Origin: JBAXRT01 sp037131065
Lineage (GTDB): Bacteria > Bacteroidota > Bacteroidia > Bacteroidales > FEN-979
DNA length: 6,364 nucleotides
Assembly (NCBI GenBank): GCA_037131065.1
Contig: JBAXRT010000153.1
Coordinates: 1-6,364, forward strand
Direction of reading: 5' to 3'
Shown here: positions 1 to 5,430 of the stretch, piece after piece
Layout: every line of letters begins with the position of its first letter
How positions within the stretch are numbered: position 1 is the first letter of the stretch
Made by a program: the position numbers and the translations under genes
The notes under the pieces: model-generated
The model's database searches: none
The model's input: only the letters and a program-made list of their open reading frames with translations
What the model was told of the DNA's origin: nothing

Positions 1-399
1 CCAGATTCCGGATGCGATATCATAAGCCTCATTGGTTGCTAACGGGATGTTCCATCCTCCCCCGAGACAATAAATGACAGAGTTCACCTGTGCAGAGCCA
101 TGCATCCATCTTGCGGTTGGCATGGGAGTCCCTTCGGTCCAGCTGTCGGTTTGAATATCATAGATCTGTAAAAAATGATCGCCATAATCACCCTGATGCA
201 AGGCCCCGTCGATACTACCTCCGGTAAGGTATATTTTGCCACCTGAAAAGCAGGCCGATTGCGCAACAACCTGTGTGGGGATCGATCTCTTTTCATTCCA
301 GCCAAGAGCCTGCCCGAGAGCAGTTGAAGGATTAAATATTGATATCATCAGGATTGTCAATGTCCCGATTACACCGGAAAGGTTAAAATGTGATTTCAT
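1..399 (-). CDS. Secreted Kelch-repeat beta-propeller protein, N-terminal part (cut by window edge)
   Basis: The frame runs from the ATG at 399 to position 1 with no stop: 133 codons, so the gene continues beyond the left edge. Residues 1-30 look like a Sec signal peptide, with a hydrophobic stretch (about 8-23) and a likely cleavage site near TALGQ (26-30). Kelch signatures follow: GGKIYLTGG (53-61), then YD-x4-SW (80-87) and MPTAR (93-97), then a second blade with VIYCLGGG (108-115) and AYD (125-127) ending in W133. The hydrophobic strand, Gly-Gly pair and later aromatic pair are typical of Kelch blades, which fold into a ring-shaped propeller used for binding or, in some families, catalysis. 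The protein should act in the periplasm or outside the cell. It lies 119 bp downstream of the hybrid regulator on the same strand, so it may be cotranscribed with it or controlled by it. No Shine-Dalgarno sequence precedes the ATG. Later domains, which would decide the function, lie outside the window. Confidence 0.85.
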   Translation of the reverse strand, partial: MKSHFNLSGVIGTLTILMISIFNPSTALGQALGWNEKRSIPTQVVAQSACFSGGKIYLTGGSIDGALHQGDYGDHFLQIYDIQTDSWTEGTPMPTARWMHGSAQVNSVIYCLGGGWNIPLATNEAYDIASGIW

Positions 400-424
400 G
401 GCTTGCAGTTTTTGGTTTATATTT

Positions 425-439
425 TTTACCACGGGTAAA
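425..439. repeat. Small inverted repeat ahead of the Kelch gene
   Basis: TTTACC and GGTAAA form perfect 6-bp arms around a 3-nt loop, starting 26 bases upstream of the Kelch ATG. It could be a regulator-binding dyad or a hairpin in the mRNA leader. On the minus strand it is followed by A residues rather than a T tract, so it is not an intrinsic terminator for the upstream regulator gene. Chance occurrence is possible. Confidence 0.3.
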
Positions 440-455
440 GTACAAAGGAATTTTT

Positions 456-474
456 CCAGGTGTTTTGCCCCTGG
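456..474. repeat. Second inverted repeat between regulator and Kelch genes
   Basis: CCAGG and CCTGG form 5-bp arms separated by 9 bases. The element lies 17 bp from the other dyad, in the gap between the regulator stop codon and the Kelch start. Read in the direction of transcription it lacks a following T run, so it is a poor terminator candidate; a binding site or a chance dyad are the alternatives. Confidence 0.2.
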
Positions 475-518
475 TCCCAAATGTTTTGCTGGCCGTCTCA
501 AAGCAAGGCCTGGCAGAC

Positions 519-2705
519 TCAGTCCCTTATTTCGCTGGGACTGACGCCAAATTCTTCCAGAAAAGTATGGCTGAAGTGCGAGAGGTTTTTAAACCCGACC
601 TCGAAGGCGATCTGGGTAACATTAAGCCGGGTAGTGTTAAGCAGTTCCCTGGCTTTGGAAAGCCGGTAGGAGCGGATGTATTCGCTCAGGGTTTTGTCGG
701 ATAAAGCTTTGTATTTCCTGTAGACCTGACTTCTGCTCATACCCAGGTCCTGACAGAACCGTGTGATGGAAAGATCTTCATTCTGGTAGTTTTTCTCGAC
801 GATTTTCAAAACTTGCTCCATAAAGGAGTCTTCATATTGAAGGCCTTTGTCTCCGAAAGGTCCAGGAAGAGTTATTGCGGAATACCTTTGCCTTAATTTT
901 TTTCTCAGTTCGAGGAGTGATCTCATGCTGATCATCAGTTCCGGTTCGTTAAAAGGTTTTGATAGATAAGCGTCAGCGCCACTTTCAATTCCTTCAAGAC
1001 GGGAATCCATATCGGCCCTGGCAGTAAGCAGAACGATGGGAATATGACTGGTCCGGATATCGGTTTTAAGTTTGTCGACCATTTCAAAACCGTCCATCAC
1101 CGGCATCATCACATCACTGATGATGATATCCGGAGTAAGTTCAATGGCTTTTTTAAGACCCTCTTCACCATTCCCCGAAACTTCAATTGCATAAAGGCTA
1201 CTGAGCAGGGACAGGAGGTAATACACCACATCGGTGTTGTCTTCCACAATCAGTAAAAGGGGAAGTTCATCCTCAGTTTTATTATTCCAGGAAGAGGTTT
1301 CTTCCTTCGCCCGGGATGAAAAATTCAGTGCAGCGGATAAATTTTCAATCTCCCCGGTGATGGTTTCACTCCCCTTGGGGGCTGAGTGGGAGACAGGCAG
1401 TGATATGGAAAAAGTCGTTCCCTGGTTTTCAATGCTTTCAACGGCTATTTCTCCGCCGATAAGGTTTACCAGTTCTTTTGTAAGGGCTAGTCCAAGCCCT
1501 GAACCGGAAGTGTGATGCATGCCGTTATCCTCCACCTGGTAAAATCGGTCGAATATACTTTTCAGATGCCGGGCCGGAATCCCAATACCGGTATCGGCCA
1601 GGCCAATATGTAAAACCGTCTTCTTTTCCTGGTCAATCCGGGCAGATAATATTATTTTTCCCCCCGGAGTCGTGAACTTGATTGAATTGGATAACAGGTT
1701 AGCAAGAATATGCATCATTTTGTCCGGTTCATAATCGGTTTCCATATTATCCAGCGAACTTTCGAAGCGGAGAGAGAGATGGTTGCTAACAGCCAGCGGC
1801 TGAAAAACTTCAACGATATACTTCAGGTAACTGATAATATCTCCGTGAATAAAACGGACCGACATGGCCCCCGATTCAACCTTGGAAAAATCGAGCATCT
1901 GGTTAACAAGATGGAGCAGTCTTCTGCCGTTTAGAATGATCTTTTCAAGGCCCTCCTTGGCAACAGGACCTGGATGGGTTTTCAGTTGGCCTGCGAGACC
2001 AAGTATAACAGTGAGCGGGGTCCGGAATTCGTGGGTTACATTGATGAAAAGTCTTGTTCTGGCTTCTTCAAGCATCTTCAGTTTTTGCGCCTCTTCCTTT
2101 TCGGCTCTGGAACGTTCTGCAATAAACACGTAAATGAAGACGATCATAAAACCTGAGATCCACATGAAATTGATAGTAAAGAAAATCATGTTGTAGACTG
2201 GTGAAAACCCTTGTGGAAGAGATAGTCCAGGCGACAAGATCCCGGAAAGTAGTATAGTTATAAAATAAACGATGATTGACAGCAGTATCATCATCCTGTT
2301 TTTCAGCATGACAATGAAGATCACCGTCGCCAGGCTGGTGAAGATAATCCCATGGGAATTTATTAATCCTCCGAGTTTTAAGGTAAAATAAAACGTTCCA
2401 AGAATGAGCAGGTTTGTTCCTGTAAAACAAAGCCATTCAATTCCCTTCCTTGCAAAAAAAATCCAGGGGATAAAAATCAGATAAAAGCAGACTAAGAACA
2501 GGCCATAGGGAAGCAGGTTAAAGATTTTGAATTGCCAGGTCAGCAGGGTCATAAATACAACACCAATTCCGGCGATAACATTTCCGGCGATAAAGACCTT
2601 TTTGACCTGGATCAGTTGCCGGTCAGCACCTTGAAAAGTTAATTTTTCATTCAGCCAGTCACTGATCCGGGAAACTAAGTTTACAAGGTTTTCAATTCTG
2701 TTCAT
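519..2705 (-). CDS. Hybrid histidine kinase / response regulator / AraC-type transcription factor with six-helix membrane sensor
   Basis: This 728-residue protein combines sensing, phosphorelay and DNA binding in one chain. Six hydrophobic segments are visible at about 37-56, 62-84, 90-108, 116-134, 138-156 and 171-196, putting both ends in the cytoplasm. A charged linker (197-215) leads to the HisKA domain with phospho-acceptor H225 in THEFRTP. The ATPase domain shows the N box (N336, N340), G1 box DTGIGIP (371-377), F box (384-390) and G2 box GSGLGLAL (401-408). A receiver domain (about 482-597) has the acidic pair E488/D489, phospho-acceptor D531, T561 and K583. The C-terminus (about 628-728) is an AraC pair of helix-turn-helices, with GFKNLSHFSHTF in the second. 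All catalytic residues are intact. Bacteroidota hybrid two-component regulators usually have a large periplasmic Reg_prop/Y_Y_Y sensor; here it is absent and the membrane domain alone must sense, or a partner does. The ATG at 2705 is the only sensible start, as the next Met is inside helix 1. The target genes are unknown; the Kelch gene downstream is the nearest candidate. Confidence 0.96.
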   Translation of the reverse strand: MNRIENLVNLVSRISDWLNEKLTFQGADRQLIQVKKVFIAGNVIAGIGVVFMTLLTWQFKIFNLLPYGLFLVCFYLIFIPWIFFARKGIEWLCFTGTNLLILGTFYFTLKLGGLINSHGIIFTSLATVIFIVMLKNRMMILLSIIVYFITILLSGILSPGLSLPQGFSPVYNMIFFTINFMWISGFMIVFIYVFIAERSRAEKEEAQKLKMLEEARTRLFINVTHEFRTPLTVILGLAGQLKTHPGPVAKEGLEKIILNGRRLLHLVNQMLDFSKVESGAMSVRFIHGDIISYLKYIVEVFQPLAVSNHLSLRFESSLDNMETDYEPDKMMHILANLLSNSIKFTTPGGKIILSARIDQEKKTVLHIGLADTGIGIPARHLKSIFDRFYQVEDNGMHHTSGSGLGLALTKELVNLIGGEIAVESIENQGTTFSISLPVSHSAPKGSETITGEIENLSAALNFSSRAKEETSSWNNKTEDELPLLLIVEDNTDVVYYLLSLLSSLYAIEVSGNGEEGLKKAIELTPDIIISDVMMPVMDGFEMVDKLKTDIRTSHIPIVLLTARADMDSRLEGIESGADAYLSKPFNEPELMISMRSLLELRKKLRQRYSAITLPGPFGDKGLQYEDSFMEQVLKIVEKNYQNEDLSITRFCQDLGMSRSQVYRKYKALSDKTLSEYIRSYRLSKARELLNTTRLNVTQIAFEVGFKNLSHFSHTFLEEFGVSPSEIRD

Positions 2706-2854
2706 GAAGTAAGGATATGATCATGAAACTCAGGCAGAGACAGGGATTCGTTCAAATTATTTATAACCGAGTGAAATTAAGAATTTATTTGGAGATTAGA
2801 AAATTTGAAAATGCAGTAAACGGTGACCGAACGAGGCGCCAGAAGAATATTAAC

Positions 2855-2938
2855 CGACTACCGGCTACAGACCAGGAACAAATGACTATTGACTGGGGAC
2901 TGGGGACTGGAGACTGGAGACTGGAGACTGCCGACTTT
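2855..2938. repeat. Degenerate 7-bp tandem repeat array directly after the zincin-like gene
   Basis: Twelve consecutive 7-base steps share one register from 2855 to 2938. The core, 2890-2931, has six units of the form (t/g/a)GACTG(G/C); the best ones read ggactgg or agactgg. Units to the left (cgactac, cggctac, agaccag, tgactat) are diverged and one (2876-2882) is unrecognisable. In the direction of zincin transcription the core reads CAGTC every 7 bases and begins within a few bases of the TAG stop at 2939-2941. The period is not a multiple of three and no convincing ORF uses it, so it is non-coding. The rest of the 2706-2938 gap holds AT-rich sequence and an 8-bp palindrome (ATGATCAT, 2717-2724), but no recognisable promoter for the regulator gene. 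Confidence 0.8.
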
Positions 2939-3715
2939 CTAACGGTTCACCAGCCTGCTCCCGGGGTACCTGAAATAATCCTCGGTAAAGACAGGATCGA
3001 TGCGGTGGTAGAAGGCAATGAGGAGTCCTGCTTTTTTTCTGATACGGGGATATTCATCTGCGATCGACCAGAAGCCGCTTCCACCGGTAAAGAGATTCTG
3101 GGCGAATACGTTGATGTCCTCCTCCAGGGCGGATTGCGAATACTTGTTCAGGAATCCCTGGTCGAAAAGGCTAGGATCGAAGGCCAGAGAAGCCTCGCCA
3201 TTCAGGATGGCGTTTACTCCCCCTTTACCGTAAAGGAATCCGGCCGGGTTGTTCTTCTTCCACTCCTTTTCATCAAAGAAAGATACGCACGAACGCATCA
3301 GGATACTGGAGAATTCATGGTGAAAAACACCCTCGAGGAAGTGATCGGAGGAGGCATGGCTTGAAGAGTAATCTGCAAGATAGACGGTATTACCCGAGTT
3401 GGTACCGCCATAGGGCACATCATAAAAAGTGAGGCTTTTGACCGCATAAACCCTGTTGAGGTTATCCTTCAGGATGTGGTCGGGATACTTGCTGAAGGCC
3501 CGGTCGAGGATATTGATCATTCTTTCACGCTCCACTGCGTCAAGAGGTGCTGCCCTGGGGTTGATCTTCTTATTGTACCAGTTATGGGGGAACATTTTAT
3601 CGGTAGAGCAGAAGTAAACCTCTGTTCTGGTGCGCTCATCAACGTACCTGTCGCTCGGAAATGAAGTATTTCCAGGCAACATAAGGATAAGTAAAGCGAA
3701 AAGCACTGTCTTCAT
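2939..3715 (-). CDS. Exported zincin-like protein with degenerate HExxH motif (putative metallopeptidase-fold protein)
   Basis: I chose the ATG at 3715 (258 residues) because it starts a compact Sec signal peptide (MKTVLFALLILMLPG) and follows AGGTG; an in-frame ATG at 3730 and a TTG at 3742 are alternatives. No lipobox Cys follows, so the mature protein is probably soluble in the periplasm or secreted. The central part resembles the Bacteroidota putative zinc-binding metallopeptidases (gluzincin type): a VPYGGTNSGNTVYLAD stretch (100-115) leads to a helix with HHEFSSIL (132-139). The catalytic HExxH would need His at position 137, but Ser is there, so H133 and E134 remain without the second zinc ligand. 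A downstream EED-x4-FAQNLF segment (198-208) resembles the EDFAE-type helix that carries the third ligand in such families. It may be an inactive relative or bind metal another way. It starts 172 bp after the aminotransferase on the same strand and ends against a 7-bp repeat array. Family assignment is moderate, from motif memory only. Confidence 0.75.
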   Translation of the reverse strand: MKTVLFALLILMLPGNTSFPSDRYVDERTRTEVYFCSTDKMFPHNWYNKKINPRAAPLDAVERERMINILDRAFSKYPDHILKDNLNRVYAVKSLTFYDVPYGGTNSGNTVYLADYSSSHASSDHFLEGVFHHEFSSILMRSCVSFFDEKEWKKNNPAGFLYGKGGVNAILNGEASLAFDPSLFDQGFLNKYSQSALEEDINVFAQNLFTGGSGFWSIADEYPRIRKKAGLLIAFYHRIDPVFTEDYFRYPGSRLVNR

Positions 3716-3795
3716 TGCACCTGTAACCATAAACTGATGCAAATATTATGACAACAGGCTCTCTTTTTACCCCCGGATCGGTGTTTTTGTCAACG

Positions 3796-3831
3796 GGGAA
3801 TTGTTAATAACTCGGCGGGAATTGTTGATAA
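3796..3831. promoter_or_regulatory. Pair of 15-bp direct repeats, 21-bp period (candidate tandem operator)
   Basis: GGGAATTGTTAATAA (3796-3810) and GGGAATTGTTGATAA (3817-3831) match at 14 of 15 positions, and their starts are 21 bp apart, about two helical turns, so both copies face the same side of the DNA. They lie 81-116 bp upstream of the chosen zincin-like start, a usual place for an activator site, and downstream of the aminotransferase. A protein that binds as a head-to-tail dimer or pair would suit this geometry. The inner TGTTGATAA and TGTTAATAA also resemble weak DnaA boxes (TGTGNAWAA with one mismatch). A purine-only tract follows (3830-3848). Recognising the repeat is certain; the function is inference. 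Confidence 0.45.
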
Positions 3832-3873
3832 AAGAGGAGGGAGGAGAATAGGAGGATAGGTGGACTAGTGATC

Positions 3874-3895
3874 AGACTGCCTACTGCCTACTGCT
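3874..3895. repeat. Second 7-bp tandem array, overlapping the aminotransferase stop codon
   Basis: Three units in register (agactgc, ctactgc, ctactgc) cover 3874-3894. In the direction of transcription they read CAGT every 7 bases, the same core and orientation as the 2855-2938 array, and the heptamer gactgcc occurs exactly in both (2926-2932 and 3875-3881). The aminotransferase TAG stop (3888-3890) is formed by the repeat itself, and a second TAG in another frame follows at 3881-3883. The array thus sits at a gene 3' end, as the other one does. Confidence 0.65.
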
Positions 3896-5210
3896 TCAGC
3901 GGATGCTGCTCATGGAATTTCCGGAGCCGCTGTTCCAGGGCGGGGAACTGGGGGCGACGGACGAGGGAGACGCAGGCACGGATACCCTCTTTACGTTCAC
4001 TGCCAGTGATGGTGAGCGCAATGGCGCTGATGCCATAATAAAAAAGCTCCTCGATCAGTTCTTCTCCAGTAAAGCCATCATAGGAGATGGTAAAGTAGAA
4101 TCCATCAGCAATCGGATCATCTTCATCCTTGTCATAAACGATCTTAAATCCGTTGTCGGTAAAGAGTTTTTTCATGATTTTGGCCTTCTCGCCATACTCT
4201 TTCACCACATCCACGAAGTTATAGGTGCCATCGTTAACAGCCTTCAGCATGGCGGCGAGGGCATATTGCGCTGAATGGGAGGTGCCGGCGCTGAGAGCAT
4301 AAACTGTTCCGTAGATCAGGGCCCTGCCAAGAAGGTCGGTAGTGAAGTAACGCAGGAGGTCGGGAGCCTTCGTATCGAAGACCGTGTCGGACACGATCAT
4401 GATTCCGATACGCTGGCCCGCGTAGCTGAATGCTTTCGAGCTGGAAATGAGCAGGATGTAATTGTTGGTGTAATGGGCAACGGTTGGCTGGTGAGGAGGG
4501 ATACCGGGCTTTGAATAATCCTTCCTGAAATCCATGGCAAAATAGGCAAGGTCCTCAAGGATCACTACGCCGTATTTATTTGCAAGATCGCCGATGATGC
4601 GAAGCTCCTTATCGGTAAAGCAAACCCAGGAGGGATTGTTGGGGTTTGAATAGAGCAGTGAGTGAATATTCCCTTTACTCAGATAAGATTCCAGTTTCTC
4701 CCGCAGCTTATCTCCACGGTAATTATAAACGTCAAATGATTCATATTTCAGTCCGAGTACAATATGTTGCTGCCTGTGCACGGGAAATCCAGGATCGATG
4801 AAAAGGGTGGTGTCTTTTTCCTTATGCATCCTTGAAAGGGTAAGAAAGGCGGCAAAGCTTCCCTGCATGGAGCCCACAGTAGGCACGCAATGGGCCTCGT
4901 TGACATCAATACCAAGGAAAAGTTTTGCAAAACGGGCCGTCTCTTTTTTGAGGATCAAGGTCCCTTCGATTTCAGGATAAATACATGCGACGCCTGAATT
5001 CAGGGCATCAATTTCAGCCTGGACACCTATCTGAGGGGGATCAAGGCCGGGAACTCCCATCTCCATCCTTACAAATTTCTCACCGGTCTCCCGTTCAATT
5101 CCGTTTATCAGGCGCTTGATCTCACGGATCGATGCTTTCCCGATATTCCTGATATTGCTCTCTTCGATATGTCGCTTAACAACCTCGTAGTTGATGGGAG
5201 TATCTTTCAT
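3888..5210 (-). CDS. PLP-dependent aminotransferase, class I/II (fold type I)
   Basis: From the ATG at 5210 the protein has 440 residues, normal for the family. Fold-type-I landmarks occur in order: an N-terminal MGVPGL-PP segment (51-59) for substrate entry, the phosphate-binding TVGSMQGSF loop (111-119), the NPNNP motif (189-193) with PLP-contacting N192, D220 and Y223 in LEDLAYF for the pyridine nitrogen and O3', the Schiff-base lysine K259 in SSSKAFSYAGQRIG with R267 on the phosphate, and R411 in GIRACVS for the substrate carboxylate. All key residues are present, so it should be an active cytoplasmic aminotransferase; the amino donor and acceptor cannot be read from sequence. A longer frame opens at a TTG at 5261, but that TTG lies inside a candidate promoter, which favours 5210. 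The last residues abut a 7-bp repeat that forms the stop codon. It is divergent from the AsmA-like gene. It may be read with the downstream zincin-like gene, although the 172-bp gap argues for separate promoters. Confidence 0.95.
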   Translation of the reverse strand: MKDTPINYEVVKRHIEESNIRNIGKASIREIKRLINGIERETGEKFVRMEMGVPGLDPPQIGVQAEIDALNSGVACIYPEIEGTLILKKETARFAKLFLGIDVNEAHCVPTVGSMQGSFAAFLTLSRMHKEKDTTLFIDPGFPVHRQQHIVLGLKYESFDVYNYRGDKLREKLESYLSKGNIHSLLYSNPNNPSWVCFTDKELRIIGDLANKYGVVILEDLAYFAMDFRKDYSKPGIPPHQPTVAHYTNNYILLISSSKAFSYAGQRIGIMIVSDTVFDTKAPDLLRYFTTDLLGRALIYGTVYALSAGTSHSAQYALAAMLKAVNDGTYNFVDVVKEYGEKAKIMKKLFTDNGFKIVYDKDEDDPIADGFYFTISYDGFTGEELIEELFYYGISAIALTITGSERKEGIRACVSLVRRPQFPALEQRLRKFHEQHPLKQ

Positions 5211-5248
5211 GTTGGAGTGGTTTGTATCGGTTTGGCTGATGATTTCTC

Positions 5249-5260
5249 TGACAAAAGTCA
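5249..5260. promoter_or_regulatory. TGAC-N4-GTCA dyad over the aminotransferase -7 box
   Basis: TGACAAAAGTCA has perfect 4-bp arms around AAAA. On the minus strand it reads TTGAC-TTTT-GTCAG, the half-site spacing used by CRP/FNR-superfamily regulators (for comparison TTGAT-N4-ATCAA). It fully covers the proposed -7 element, so a bound protein there would block transcription. Short arms make chance a real alternative. Confidence 0.25.
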
Positions 5261-5282
5261 AAAAAGTTTTTCAATTATACAA
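5252..5282 (-). promoter_or_regulatory. Candidate Bacteroidota-type promoter for the aminotransferase gene
   Basis: On the minus strand GACTTTTG (5252-5259) matches the -7 consensus TAnnTTTG except at the first base, and a TTG (5280-5282) lies 20 bases upstream, near the usual spacing for the -33 element. Transcription would start near 5245, giving a leader of roughly 35 bases to the ATG at 5210. This is pattern matching only. Confidence 0.4.
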
Positions 5283-5315
5283 TGACTAAAATCCATAAGG
5301 AGGAGAATTATCGAT

Positions 5316-5329
5316 ATTTATTAATAAAT
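5316..5329. promoter_or_regulatory. 14-bp perfect AT-only palindrome between divergent genes
   Basis: ATTTATTAATAAAT is its own reverse complement. It lies near the middle of the divergent 5211-5430 gap, upstream of both candidate promoters, where a shared regulator or DNA-bending protein could bind. Its AT-only composition raises the odds that it arose by chance. Confidence 0.3.
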
Positions 5330-5405
5330 CACCGCTTTAAACCGTCAAAATACCGATGAACAGGTAAAATGGCGATTCACTGAACAAAAAAAGGGATAAT
5401 GATCT

Positions 5406-5413
5406 TATATTTG
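5406..5413 (+). promoter_or_regulatory. Candidate -7 element for the AsmA-like gene
   Basis: TATATTTG matches the Bacteroidota -7 consensus TAnnTTTG exactly and ends 17 bases before the ATG at 5431, so the leader would be only about 10-15 bases with no room for a standard ribosome site. No good TTG -33 element is seen at the expected distance (only CTG at 5380-5382, slightly too far). The AT-rich setting lowers confidence. Confidence 0.4.
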
Positions 5414-5430
5414 AATAAATTATCAGCCGC

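Noticed and set aside
491..510. GGCC arms separated by 12 bases as a terminator for the regulator gene
   Set aside because: The arms are only four bases and no T tract follows in the transcribed direction.
390..704. Plus-strand open frame overlapping the regulator 3' end and the Kelch leader
   Set aside because: It is opposite the AraC domain, which is clearly coding on the minus strand; no motif is seen in the plus-strand product.
2068..2436. Minus-strand 122-codon frame inside the regulator gene
   Set aside because: It is a shifted frame within the membrane-sensor coding region, lacks hydrophobic helices and has no family signature.
2717..3364. Plus-strand open frame of 215 codons, including the heptamer array
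   Set aside because: It is mostly antisense to the zincin-like gene, its N-terminus reads through a repeat and AT-rich spacer, and it shows no recognisable domain or membrane pattern. The minus-strand frame has a signal peptide and family motifs.
3796..3831. Replication origin based on DnaA-box-like TGTTGATAA
   Set aside because: There are only two imperfect boxes, no dnaA or dnaN neighbour and no clear unwinding region; an operator or chance is more likely.
3903..4514. Two consecutive plus-strand open frames (3903-4274 and 4275-4514)
   Set aside because: Both are antisense to the well-supported aminotransferase with its PLP motifs; they reflect its codon composition.
5297..5305. Strong Shine-Dalgarno-like AAGGAGGAG on the plus strand
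   Set aside because: No ATG, GTG or TTG follows at a useful distance, nearby frames stop within a few codons, and Bacteroidota seldom rely on such sites. It is probably chance.
5331..5355. Three ACCG tetramers at 10-11 bp spacing
   Set aside because: A four-base word repeated three times in a short region is too weak to call an operator without conservation data.
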